Positions 22,415-30,531 of a stretch of DNA of 64,000 nucleotides are shown in pieces; the stretch's first letter is position 1, and each line of letters opens with the position of its first letter. Source of the DNA: Sphaerotilus mobilis (GTDB lineage: Bacteria > Pseudomonadota > Gammaproteobacteria > Burkholderiales > Burkholderiaceae_C); NCBI RefSeq assembly GCF_004216565.1, contig NZ_SGWV01000008.1:186001-250000 (forward strand). Reading direction: 5' to 3'. A model generated the notes under the pieces. The model did no database searches. It saw only the letters and a program-made list of their open reading frames with translations, and was not told where the DNA came from. The translations under genes were made by a program, and so were the position numbers.

Positions 22415-23092
22415 TCAATCGACCAGCCGACCCGCCTCGATGCGCAGTTGACGGTCGCAACGAGCGGCCAGCGCCGGGTCGTGCGTGACCAGCACCAGCG
22501 TCGTGCCGGCGGCTCGGTTGAGCTCCAGCATCAGCTGCATCACGCTTTCGCCGGTAGCATGGTCCAAGCTGCCGGTGGGCTCGTCGGCGAGCAGCAATGC
22601 AGGCTCGATCACGAAGGCCCGGGCCAGCGCCACACGTTGCTGCTCACCACCCGACAGCAGGCGCGGGTAGTGGCCGAGCCGGCTGCCCAGGCCGACACGC
22701 CCGAGCATGTCGGTGGCGCGCTGGCGGGCCTCTCGGTCACCGCGCAACTCGAGGGGCAGCATGACGTTCTCGAGCGCGGTCAGATGGGCCATCAGCTGGA
22801 AGCTCTGGAACACGAAGCCAAGGCGCTCGCCTCGTAAGGCGGCGCGGCCGTCCTCGTCCAGGCTGAAGAGATCGACGCCGCCGAGCTGAACGGTACCGGC
22901 GCTGGGCACGTCCAGCCCCGCCATGATGGACAGCAGGGTGCTCTTGCCCGAACCCGATGCGCCGACGATGGCCACCGACTCTCGGGGTGCGAGCTGGAAG
23001 CGGATGTCATGCAGTATCGTGAGCGTCCCGTTGGCGTCACGCACCTGCTTGGTGACGCCTTGCACGTCGATGATGGCTGATTGCTCGACCAC
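22415..23092 (-). CDS. ABC transporter ATP-binding protein (YbbA/LolD type)
   Basis: A 225-residue ATPase. It has Walker [11 protein letters not shown]-loop FVFQSFQLM, signature [15 protein letters not shown], Walker [13 protein letters not shown], and H-loop THD. This is the MacB/LolD/YbbA group. The start is taken as GTG 23092, four bases from the divergent tesA ATG; upstream in-frame codons would overlap tesA. As in E. coli it is divergent from tesA, but the YbbP permease gene expected downstream is absent, with rlmB there instead. Confidence 0.85.
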   Translation of the reverse strand: MVEQSAIIDVQGVTKQVRDANGTLTILHDIRFQLAPRESVAIVGASGSGKSTLLSIMAGLDVPSAGTVQLGGVDLFSLDEDGRAALRGERLGFVFQSFQLMAHLTALENVMLPLELRGDREARQRATDMLGRVGLGSRLGHYPRLLSGGEQQRVALARAFVIEPALLLADEPTGSLDHATGESVMQLMLELNRAAGTTLVLVTHDPALAARCDRQLRIEAGRLVD

Positions 23093-23096
23093 GCTG

Positions 23097-23804
23097 ATGA
23101 ACCGTCCTCTCTTGATTGCACCGATGCCAGCGACCCGTGCGGGCGTGGCTGCGAACCGGCGCGACTGTATCGCGCGCATCCTGGCGCTGTCCTTGGCAGG
23201 GCTGCTGACCAGCACGATGGATGCCGCCAACGCTGCGCCCGCCCGACGCACGTTGCTGATTGTTGGCGACAGCCTGTCGGCCGAATACGGCCTGCCACGT
23301 GGCAGTGGCTGGGTTGCGCTGCTGGAGCGTCGACTGGCCGAGCGCCAGGTCGCGGCCACGGTCGTCAACGCGAGCATCAGTGGCGAGACGACCTCGGGCG
23401 GACGCTCGCGGCTGTCCGCCCTGCTGGCACGACATCGCCCGAGCCACGTCGTGATCGAACTGGGCGGCAACGATGCCTTGCGCGGCCTGCCCTTGCGCAT
23501 GACCGAGGACAACCTGCGAGCGATGGTGAAGGCCGCACGAGCAGAGGGCGCCGCTGTCCTGCTGGTCGGCATGCAGATGCCGCCCAACTACGGGGCAGCC
23601 TATGCGCGTGACTTCGCGGCCATTTTCAGCCGCGTCGCCAAGGACGAGAAGACCGCGCTTGTGCCCTTCATGCTGGCTGCGCTGGTCGACAACGGGGACG
23701 CGACGAAGTGGTTTCAGCCCGACCGCATCCACCCTGTGGCTGCGGCACACCCATTGATCCTCGACACGATCTGGCCAGTGATGGACAGCTGGCTCAGACG
23801 CTGA
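23097..23804 (+). CDS. tesA: Arylesterase / acyl-CoA thioesterase I, SGNH family
   Basis: A periplasmic SGNH hydrolase with lysophospholipase and thioesterase activity. It has an N-terminal export signal (IARILALSLAGLLTSTMDAANA), block I GDSLSAEYGL with the nucleophile Ser, block III LGGNDALRG, and the catalytic Asp/His pair in DRIHPVAAAH. 235 residues from ATG 23097; an ATG nine codons downstream is an alternative. Divergent from the YbbA-type ATPase, a pairing conserved in proteobacteria. Confidence 0.92.
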   Translation: MNRPLLIAPMPATRAGVAANRRDCIARILALSLAGLLTSTMDAANAAPARRTLLIVGDSLSAEYGLPRGSGWVALLERRLAERQVAATVVNASISGETTSGGRSRLSALLARHRPSHVVIELGGNDALRGLPLRMTEDNLRAMVKAARAEGAAVLLVGMQMPPNYGAAYARDFAAIFSRVAKDEKTALVPFMLAALVDNGDATKWFQPDRIHPVAAAHPLILDTIWPVMDSWLRR

Positions 23805-23825
23805 GCCAGTGCCCTGCCCGCCCGG

Positions 23826-24428
23826 TCATTCCTTGCCGCTGGGACCCAGTCCGGGCATACCGGGGAAGAAGTTGCCCGCCTGCTTTTGCATCTGCTCTTG
23901 CATCTGCGCGAACAAGGACTTGGACTGGTCCAGGTAGCTGCTCATGAAGCCTTGCATGACAGGGGCCTGCATCGACATGAACTGCGACCAGGCGTCGGGA
24001 TTGAAGGGCTTGCCTTCGTAGAGGCCACCGGTCTGTTCGGTGTAGCGCTTCTGCAGGTCGATGAAGACCATCAGGTTCTTCTCGAGGTAGGCGCCCATCA
24101 GGCCCTGCATGGTGTGGCCATAGAACCGGATGATCTGAGCGAGCATCTGGGTCGAGAACATCGGCACACCAGCGGTCTCCTCTTCCAGGATGATCTGCAG
24201 CAGGATGCTGCGTGTGATCTCCTCGCCACTCTTGGCGTCACGGACCTCGAAGTTCTCGGCATCCAGCACCATCTGCTTGACATCGGCCAGCGTGATGTAG
24301 CTGCTGGTCTGCGTGTCGTAGAGGCGGCGGTTCGGGTACTTCTTGAGAACGCGCAGGCCTGCGGTCGGACCGTTGTCGGTCGCCTCGGTGCGACGGGTGG
24401 CTGGCATGGATGCGGTCTCCTGGGGCAA
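23826..24428 (-). CDS. phaR: Polyhydroxyalkanoate synthesis repressor PhaR
   Basis: A DNA- and granule-binding regulator that represses phasin genes until PHB granules form. The N-terminal PHB/PHA accumulation regulator DNA-binding domain reads VLKKYPNRRLYDTQTSSYITLADV. The following domain (SILLQIILEEE, MLAQIIRFYGHTMQGLMGAYLE) and Gln/Met-rich C-terminus (MQEQMQKQAGNFFPGMPG) are typical. 200 residues; a second Met eight codons in is a possible start. BdhA, at 27965, acts in the same storage pathway. Confidence 0.95.
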   Translation of the reverse strand: MPQETASMPATRRTEATDNGPTAGLRVLKKYPNRRLYDTQTSSYITLADVKQMVLDAENFEVRDAKSGEEITRSILLQIILEEETAGVPMFSTQMLAQIIRFYGHTMQGLMGAYLEKNLMVFIDLQKRYTEQTGGLYEGKPFNPDAWSQFMSMQAPVMQGFMSSYLDQSKSLFAQMQEQMQKQAGNFFPGMPGLGPSGKE

Positions 24429-24514
24429 ATCGTTGCCGATTCTATGGATCGTGCCTGAGCGGTCGCACTGGGGTTTGTCACCGACGCTCGGTCACAGGCA
24501 TCAGGCCAAACAAA

Positions 24515-24543
24515 AAGGGCACCGGCTTGTGGCCGGTGCCCTT
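24515..24543 (-). terminator. Rho-independent terminator of tRNA-Val
   Basis: A perfect 12-bp stem (AAGGGCACCGGC, GCCGGTGCCCTT) with a 5-nt loop, followed on the minus strand by TTTTTG. It lies 18 bases beyond the tRNA-Val gene and upstream of phaR, insulating the two. Confidence 0.85.
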
Positions 24544-24561
24544 CAGCAACCTCAGGAAATT

Positions 24562-24638
24562 TGGTAGGCGCGATTGGATTCGAACCAACGACCCCCACCA
24601 TGTCAAGGTGGTGCTCTAACCAACTGAGCTACGCGCCT
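24562..24638 (-). tRNA. tRNA-Val (anticodon GAC), CCA encoded
   Basis: The reverse strand folds with acceptor AGGCGCG/CGCGCCT, D arm GCTC..GAGC, anticodon stem CCACC/GGTGG with loop TTGACAT (anticodon GAC), and T arm GTTGGTTCGAATCCAAT. CCA is encoded at 24562-24564. 77 nt in all. Confidence 0.96.
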
Positions 24639-24703
24639 GGGAAGAATTGAATCATAGCATGGGCCTGAAAGTCGTCAAGCGTCGGACCCCAACTTCTTGA
24701 GAA

Positions 24704-27004
24704 TCAGCGGCGGCGCGCATGCTGGACGCCCTTGACCTGCCCGAGCTGGCTCATGACGTGAGCCAGTCGAGAGGCATCCGACACCTCGATCGTGAAGGTC
24801 ATTGCCGCCGTGCCACGCAGGGTCTGCGTGTGCACGCCGGTGACGTTCATCTTCTCCTTGGCGAAGACCTCGGAGATGTCGCGCAGCAGGCCTTGCCGGT
24901 CTTGTGCCGTGATCGCGATGTCGACCGGGTAGACGGCGCTGTCGCCCTTTGCGTTGCGGCTCTCGCCCCAGGCCACGGGGATGACCCGCTCAGGACTGCG
25001 CTGCGCCATCTCGCGGTAGTTAATGCAGTCGGCGCGGTGGATGGACACGCCGCGCCCGCGCGTCACGTAGCCGCCGATGCGGTCCGGCGGCGCAGGCCGG
25101 CAGCAATGCGCAAGCTGTGTGAGCAGCGAGTCCACGCCGACCACCAGCACGCCACGTCCGCCACTGGACTGGCTGCGCGCACGCTTGAGGATGGGCGCTT
25201 CCTCGGCCACGACCGGCTCCGGTGGCCGCAACAGTTGCTCGATGTTGCGCAGCGAGAACTCGTCCTTGCCGACCACCTCGAACAGCGCGTCAGCCGTGCG
25301 GAAGCCGAGCTGCGCGGCCAGGTCATCGAGCCTGAAGGCGGTGCGGCCTTCGCGCTGCAGCAGCTTCTCGACGGCCTCGCGGCCGCGCGCGATGGTTTCC
25401 TGCTGTGCACGCGCGTTGAACCAGGCCCGCACCTTGGCCTTGGAGCGCTGGCTCTGCAGGAAGCCGAGCTGCGGGTTGAGCCAGTCCATCGATGGACCGC
25501 CCTCCTTGACCGTCACGACCTCGACGGTCTGGCCGTTGCGCAGCGGCGTGTTCAGCGGCTGCAGCGCGCCGTCAATCTTGGCGCCGCGGCAGCGGTGCCC
25601 CAGCTCGGTGTGCAGGTGGTAGGCGAAGTCGACCGCGGTCGCGCCGGCCGGCAGTTCCATGATGGTGGCCTGCGGCGTCAGCACGTAGATGCGGTCCTCG
25701 AACAGGCCCTTGCCGGTGCTGCCATCGACGACGACCTGCGACGTGCCAGTCGACCCATCCTCGTCGGCGCCGGCCAGCTCGCGTTCCCAGGCCAGCAATT
25801 GATGCAGCACGGCACGCCTCGCTTGAGCGACGCGGCTCTCGAAGTCACCCGCCGCGCTGACGCCCGCATAGCCCTTGGTGCCTGCTTCCTTGTAGGCCCA
25901 GTGCGCGGCGATGCCGCTCTCGGCATGTTCGTGCATCGCACGGGTGCGGATCTGGATCTCGATCGGGCGCTGGTCTGCATCGATCACCACGGTGTGCAGC
26001 GACTGGTAGCCGTTGGGTTTGGGGCGGGCGATGTAGTCGTCGAACTCTTCTGGCATGGCCAGCCAGAGTTCGTGCACGCGGCTCAGCGCGGCATAGCAAG
26101 CCGGCACGTCGGTGACCAGCACACGCAGCGCGCGGACGTCGAGCACCTGCGAGAAGTCCAGGCCCTTGCCGCGCATCTTCTTCCAGATGCTGTAGATGTG
26201 CTTCGGGCGGCCCTGCACCTGGGCCGGCAGGCCTTGGAGGGCCAGCGCCTCGGCGAGCTGCTGGCGAACGCGTTCGATGCCGGCTTCGCGTTCGACGCGC
26301 TTCTCGTCCAGCCAGCGGGCGATCTGCTTGTAGGGCTCCGGTTGCAGGAAGCGAAAGGACAGGTCCTCCAGCTCCCACTTGATCTGCCAGATGCCCAGCC
26401 GGTTGGCCAGCGGCGCGAAGATCTGCTGGGTCTCGCGCGCCAGCGCTCTCGGACAAGGCTGGCGGCTGGCTGCGTAGAAGCGCAAGGTCTGCAGACGCGA
26501 GGCCAGGCGCAGCAGCACGACACGCAGATCGTGCGAGAAGGCCAGCAGCATCTTGCGCACACGTTCGAGCTGCTCGGCCAGCACCTCGGCATCGGTCTCG
26601 TCGGCCAGCGCGTCGCGGGCGTTGCGCTGCAGCTTGACCAGCTTGCGGGTGTAGGTGACGAGCCGGGCGTAGGACGGCCCGAAGGCCTGTTCGACCACAG
26701 TCTCCGGATCGGTCAGGAAGTCGCCCGCATAGACCAGGTAGACGGCGGCCTGCATCGAAGGCGCCGCGCCGATGTCGGCCAGGATGCGCGCCACGCCGTC
26801 GGCATGGGTCAGCGCGTCCTCGCCGGTGTCGAAGGTCCGCCCACTCAGCAGGGGCAGCGCGAAGGCGCGCGCCTTGCCCAGCCTTTCCTGTTCGGCTGCG
26901 GCGTCCTGCGGCTGTCCCCCGGCCGCGACCTCGTCGGCCAGCGCCAGGATGGGCGATAACGCCGTGCGGGCCTCGGCGTCACGCTCAAGGCCGGTGGTCT
27001 TCAT
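24704..27004 (-). CDS. relA: (p)ppGpp synthetase RelA
   Basis: Stringent-response enzyme of 766 residues. The N-terminal HD hydrolase domain is degenerate: where SpoT has HD-type metal residues this has VYAGDFLTDPE, so hydrolysis is not expected. The synthetase domain is intact (GRPKHIYSIWKKM, YQSLHTVVI, EIQIRTRAMHEHAESGIAAHWAYKE). A TGS domain (VLTPQATIMELPAGATAVDFAYHLHTELG), the RIS/ZFD region (CCRPAPPDRIGGYVTRGRGVSIHRADC) and a C-terminal ACT domain follow. This gives a ribosome-associated RelA rather than bifunctional SpoT. It lies downstream of an alpha/beta hydrolase gene on the same strand. Confidence 0.95.
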   Translation of the reverse strand: MKTTGLERDAEARTALSPILALADEVAAGGQPQDAAAEQERLGKARAFALPLLSGRTFDTGEDALTHADGVARILADIGAAPSMQAAVYLVYAGDFLTDPETVVEQAFGPSYARLVTYTRKLVKLQRNARDALADETDAEVLAEQLERVRKMLLAFSHDLRVVLLRLASRLQTLRFYAASRQPCPRALARETQQIFAPLANRLGIWQIKWELEDLSFRFLQPEPYKQIARWLDEKRVEREAGIERVRQQLAEALALQGLPAQVQGRPKHIYSIWKKMRGKGLDFSQVLDVRALRVLVTDVPACYAALSRVHELWLAMPEEFDDYIARPKPNGYQSLHTVVIDADQRPIEIQIRTRAMHEHAESGIAAHWAYKEAGTKGYAGVSAAGDFESRVAQARRAVLHQLLAWERELAGADEDGSTGTSQVVVDGSTGKGLFEDRIYVLTPQATIMELPAGATAVDFAYHLHTELGHRCRGAKIDGALQPLNTPLRNGQTVEVVTVKEGGPSMDWLNPQLGFLQSQRSKAKVRAWFNARAQQETIARGREAVEKLLQREGRTAFRLDDLAAQLGFRTADALFEVVGKDEFSLRNIEQLLRPPEPVVAEEAPILKRARSQSSGGRGVLVVGVDSLLTQLAHCCRPAPPDRIGGYVTRGRGVSIHRADCINYREMAQRSPERVIPVAWGESRNAKGDSAVYPVDIAITAQDRQGLLRDISEVFAKEKMNVTGVHTQTLRGTAAMTFTIEVSDASRLAHVMSQLGQVKGVQHARRR

Positions 27005-27016
27005 GGGAGATCGTCC

Positions 27017-27904
27017 TCAGCGACCAGCCTCAAGAAAGGCCTGCACCGCCGCGACCTGGTCCGGCGCGACCAGTGTGGGTGCATGGCCCACGCCACCGAA
27101 CTCGACCAGCGTGGCCTTCGGTCCGCGTTGGGTCATGGCCTGTGCGGTGGCCGGCGACAACAGGTCCGATTCGGCCCCGCGCAGCAGCAAGGTGGGTACC
27201 TGGATGCGGTCGTAGGCGGACCAGAGGATCTGCTCGCCAGCTGTGGCGATCTCGGGCGTCACGGCCTTGAAGGCAGCGGCGATGGCCGGGTCGTAATGCG
27301 GCACCAGATCGCCTTGGGGACTGCGCTTGAACTGGGGCCGCGACAGGGCAGCCCATTGCTCGTCGGTGTGCGGGCCGAAGCTGGCCGAGATGCTGCGCAG
27401 GAAAGCGGCGCCTTGCGCCTCGTCGGGAAAGCGCACGGGCGCGCCCAGGTAGGTGCCGATGCGCTGCAAGGATGAATATTCGATCACCGGCCCGACGTCG
27501 TTGAGCACCAGGCGCTGCACCGGCGAACCCCGCAAGCTGGCCAGGCCCATGCCGATCAAGCCACCCATCGAGGTGCCCACCCAGGACACCTTGGCCACGC
27601 CCAGACGCGCGACCAGCGTGACCATGTCGGCCACATAGGCCGGTACCTGGTAGCCCATCGGATCGGCCAGCCAGTCGGACTGGCCGCGGCCCACCACATC
27701 GGGGCAGATCACGCGCCAGCGCGGTGCCAATGCCTGAGCGAGGGTGTCGAAATCGCGGCCCTGGCGCGACAGGCCGTGCACGCAGACGACCACGTCGGGG
27801 TTGTCGGACGCGCCCCATTCCCAATAGCCCATCCGGTGCAAGCCGGTGGTATCGAGGCAGTCGACGTGATGCAGGCGCGGATCTGGCATGTGCTGGCTTG
27901 TCAT
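27017..27904 (-). CDS. Alpha/beta hydrolase
   Basis: A 295-residue hydrolase. It shows the oxyanion HGLSRQGRDF, nucleophile elbow GTSMGGLIGM, an acid in RGAESDLLSP, and His in GVGHAPTL, the full catalytic set. Such genes sit next to PHB-metabolism genes in many Burkholderiales, where some are depolymerase or oligomer hydrolases; here it is divergent from bdhA with 60 bases between starts, so a role in 3-hydroxybutyrate oligomer use is possible but unproven. ATG 27904 is chosen because the 176-codon upstream frame runs antisense through bdhA. Confidence 0.85.
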   Translation of the reverse strand: MTSQHMPDPRLHHVDCLDTTGLHRMGYWEWGASDNPDVVVCVHGLSRQGRDFDTLAQALAPRWRVICPDVVGRGQSDWLADPMGYQVPAYVADMVTLVARLGVAKVSWVGTSMGGLIGMGLASLRGSPVQRLVLNDVGPVIEYSSLQRIGTYLGAPVRFPDEAQGAAFLRSISASFGPHTDEQWAALSRPQFKRSPQGDLVPHYDPAIAAAFKAVTPEIATAGEQILWSAYDRIQVPTLLLRGAESDLLSPATAQAMTQRGPKATLVEFGGVGHAPTLVAPDQVAAVQAFLEAGR

Positions 27905-27964
27905 GGTGGGCAAAGGACCCCCCTTCATAATCGTCATCGTACCCAACTGCTCAAGGAATCTTTC

Positions 27965-28735
27965 ATGCTCAAGGGCAAGACAGCGCTGGTCACCGGATCG
28001 ACCAGCGGCATCGGACTCGGCGTGGCCCTCTCGCTGGCTCGCCAGGGCGCGAACATCGTGTTGAACGGCTTCGGCGATGTCGAAGGCCCCAAGGCGCAGG
28101 TCGCCGCGCTGGGTGTGCAGGTCGGCTACCACGGCGCCGACATGAGCAAGCCGGCCGAGATCGAGGCCATGATGGCCTACGCCGGCGAGACCTTCGGCGG
28201 CGTCGACATCCTGGTCAACAACGCCGGCATCCAGCATGTCGCACCGGTCGAGTCCTTTCCGGTCGAACGCTGGGACGCGATCATCGCGATCAACCTGAGC
28301 TCGGCCTTCCACGCCACGCGCCTGGCCTTGCCTGGCATGCAGTCGCGCAACTGGGGCCGCATCATCAACATCGCCTCGGTGCATGGCCTGGTCGCGTCGA
28401 CGCAGAAGTCGGCATATGTCGCGGCCAAGCATGGCGTGATCGGCCTGACCAAGGTGACCGCGCTGGAGAACGCCACGACCGGCGTGACCTGCAACGCGAT
28501 CTGCCCGGGTTGGGTGCTGACCCCCCTGGTGCAGAAACAGGTCGATGCGCGGGCCGCTGCCGAGGGCGTCGACAACGCCGAGGCGATCCGCCGACTGCTG
28601 GGCGACAAGCAGCCGTCGATGCAGTTCACCACGCCCGAGGAACTGGGCGAACTGGCGGTCTTCCTGTGCTCGGCCGCCGCCAACAACGTGCGTGGCGTGG
28701 CCTGGAGCGTCGACGGCGGCTGGACCGCCCAGTAA
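27965..28735 (+). CDS. bdhA: D-3-hydroxybutyrate dehydrogenase
   Basis: An SDR-family enzyme interconverting 3-hydroxybutyrate and acetoacetate in PHB breakdown. 256 residues with TGSTSGIGLG cofactor loop, NNAGIQHV (typical of BdhA), catalytic Ser/Tyr/Lys in IASVHGLVAS and YVAAKHG, and CPGWVLTPLVQKQ. The C-terminus GVAWSVDGGWTAQ is also diagnostic. ATG 27965 follows AAGGAATC, a good ribosome-binding site. Confidence 0.95.
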   Translation: MLKGKTALVTGSTSGIGLGVALSLARQGANIVLNGFGDVEGPKAQVAALGVQVGYHGADMSKPAEIEAMMAYAGETFGGVDILVNNAGIQHVAPVESFPVERWDAIIAINLSSAFHATRLALPGMQSRNWGRIINIASVHGLVASTQKSAYVAAKHGVIGLTKVTALENATTGVTCNAICPGWVLTPLVQKQVDARAAAEGVDNAEAIRRLLGDKQPSMQFTTPEELGELAVFLCSAAANNVRGVAWSVDGGWTAQ

Positions 28736-28746
28736 GTCGACCGGCA

Positions 28747-28768
28747 GACGCCCCCCCCTCAGGGCGTC
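28747..28768. terminator. Bidirectional hairpin between bdhA and the SIMPL gene
   Basis: A 7-bp inverted repeat GACGCCC/GGGCGTC with an 8-nt loop spans the short gap between two convergent genes and includes the stop codon of the minus-strand gene. T tracts are lacking on both sides, so terminator strength is uncertain. Confidence 0.45.
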
Positions 28769-29532
28769 ATGCGGATCGTGCCTTGCACGGTCACGCCCAG
28801 GCGGCTCTTGCCACCTTCAACGGGCAATGGCGCCGCGTCGGCCATCGGCGCGGCGGCCGCCTTCATGAACATCACGGGGGGCCGTCCGCCCTCCTCGTTC
28901 TCGACCCGCGTGACCTGGGCGTCGACCAGCGTGTAGCCCCGATAGCCGAACTGCTCAGCGATCTCGCCGGCACGCTGCCGGAACTGCTTGATCGCCTGCG
29001 CCGTCAGGGCGCTTTCCTGCTGGTCGCGGGCCGACGGCGACAAGCTGTGCTGCACCGATTGCACCGTCATGCCGTCGAGCCTGCCGGTCAACGCGGCGAT
29101 GCGGGCGGTGTCGCGGCCCTTGAGCTGCAACTCGGCCACGCCGATCCAGCCGTTGATGCGGCCTTCCCGACCGTAGCGGGGCGACAGGTTGAAGGCCCCG
29201 GTGCTGACCTCGAGCGTGTCGCTGCGTTCGCGCCGGGCCGTCGCCAGGGCACTGTCGAGCACCTGCTTGAGCTGGACCTGGACCTGGCCCGCATCGGTGC
29301 CTTCCCGCTGGGCCCGCAGCACCACGCCGAGCGTGTCCTGCAGGACCTCCGTGCTGGCTTCGGCCGACAGGCTGACCTGGTGGGCGCGCATCGCCTCGGG
29401 CATGTCGGCGGCATGTGATGGCGCCATGGCCAACGCCGTCACGAGCGCCAGGCCAAGGGCGGACAGGGCGTGGCGACAGCGGCGCAGCCGTGCATCGAGG
29501 CGGCGTTCCGAGCATGTGGACGTGGCAGGCAT
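28759..29532 (-). CDS. SIMPL-domain (DUF541) secreted protein
   Basis: A 257-residue periplasmic or outer-membrane-associated protein. There is an N-terminal signal peptide (ALSALGLALVTALAMAPSHAA) and then a single SIMPL domain with VSLSAEASTEVLQDTLGVVLRAQ, NLSPRYGREGRINGWIGVAELQLKGRD and GYRGYTLVDAQV. The family function is poorly known; some members affect oxidative-stress resistance and antibiotic tolerance. Divergent from ompR. Confidence 0.88.
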   Translation of the reverse strand: MPATSTCSERRLDARLRRCRHALSALGLALVTALAMAPSHAADMPEAMRAHQVSLSAEASTEVLQDTLGVVLRAQREGTDAGQVQVQLKQVLDSALATARRERSDTLEVSTGAFNLSPRYGREGRINGWIGVAELQLKGRDTARIAALTGRLDGMTVQSVQHSLSPSARDQQESALTAQAIKQFRQRAGEIAEQFGYRGYTLVDAQVTRVENEEGGRPPVMFMKAAAAPMADAAPLPVEGGKSRLGVTVQGTIRMTP

Positions 29533-29627
29533 GGAGTCCTTTCAAGGGTCGGGCAACACGCTGCAAACCAGCGTCCAGGCTCAACGTGGGCAGTCCTCAC
29601 GCGGTGGGCACCACGATCCGAAAGAGA

Positions 29628-29691
29628 TGTAACAGGGGGTCAGACCGCCGAAAAACCCGCTTGGGCCATGCGCACAATCGCGGCTGTTACA
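29628..29691. promoter_or_regulatory. Inverted repeat upstream of ompR
   Basis: TGTAACAG (29628-29635) and CTGTTACA (29684-29691) are perfect inverted copies separated by 48 bases. The second lies 16 bases before the ompR start and continues as AAATTACG. Spaced TGTTACA-type sites are plausible for an OmpR-family regulator acting on its own promoter. Inference only. Confidence 0.35.
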
Positions 29692-29707
29692 AATTACGGA
29701 GCCGCCG

Positions 29708-30442
29708 ATGACGACGCCCAACCCCCAGCGCACCGACCGCATTGTCGTGGTCGACGACGACGCCCGCATCCGCGACCTGCTGCGCCGCTACCTCACCCAG
29801 GAGGGCTTCGAAGTCCTGCTGGCCGAAGACTCCAAGGCCCTCAACCGCATCCTGACCCGCGAGACGGTCGACCTGATCGTGCTCGACCTGATGCTGCCCG
29901 GCGAGGACGGCCTGTCGATCTGCCGCCGCCTGCGCGCGGGCAACGACATCACGCCCATCATCATGCTGACGGCCAAGGTCGACGACGTCGACCGCATCGT
30001 CGGCCTGGAGGTCGGTGCCGACGACTACCTGCCCAAGCCCTTCAACCCGCGCGAGCTGCTGGCCCGCATCAACGCCGTGCTGCGCCGCCGCCCGGTGATG
30101 GAAGCGCCTGGCGCGCCCTCGCGCGAGGCCCAGAGCGTCACCTTCGGACCCTTCGAGTTCGACCTCGCGCTGCGTCGCCTGACCCGCGAAGGCGAGGTGA
30201 TCTCGCTGACGACCGGCGAGTTCTCGATGCTCAAGGCGCTGGTTCGTCACCCGCGCCAGCCTCTGTCGCGCGACAAGCTCGCGCAACTGGCCCGCGGCCG
30301 TGAGTTCGAGCCCTTCGACCGCAGCCTGGACGTGCAGGTCTCGCGCCTGCGCAAGATGATCGAGCCCGATCCGTCGCAGCCGCGCTACATCCAGACCGTC
30401 TGGGGTGTCGGTTATGTGTTCGTTCCGGACGGCGCGGCCTGA
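29708..30442 (+). CDS. ompR: Response regulator OmpR
   Basis: A 244-residue response regulator: receiver domain with IVVVDDDARIRDLLRRYL, phospho-acceptor Asp in LIVLDLMLPGEDG, Lys in DDYLPKPF, then the winged-helix domain (LTTGEFSMLKALVRHPRQPLSRDKL, DVQVSRLRKMIEPDP, IQTVWGVGYVFVPDG). The close match to OmpR and the following EnvZ-type kinase support the assignment. The osmolarity or envelope-stress targets are not in the window. Confidence 0.93.
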   Translation: MTTPNPQRTDRIVVVDDDARIRDLLRRYLTQEGFEVLLAEDSKALNRILTRETVDLIVLDLMLPGEDGLSICRRLRAGNDITPIIMLTAKVDDVDRIVGLEVGADDYLPKPFNPRELLARINAVLRRRPVMEAPGAPSREAQSVTFGPFEFDLALRRLTREGEVISLTTGEFSMLKALVRHPRQPLSRDKLAQLARGREFEPFDRSLDVQVSRLRKMIEPDPSQPRYIQTVWGVGYVFVPDGAA

Positions 30443-30531
30443 GACTCGCCCCCGGGCAGGCCCGCCGTCGCCAGCGACCTGCCCGATCCCGGTATCCCAG
30501 CTGACCCGGCAGCACCGATCAGCGAGCGTTC

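Noticed and set aside
24719..26959. 746-codon plus-strand frame opposite relA
   Set aside because: Shadow of relA with no recognisable domains; GC-rich third positions keep the opposite frame open.
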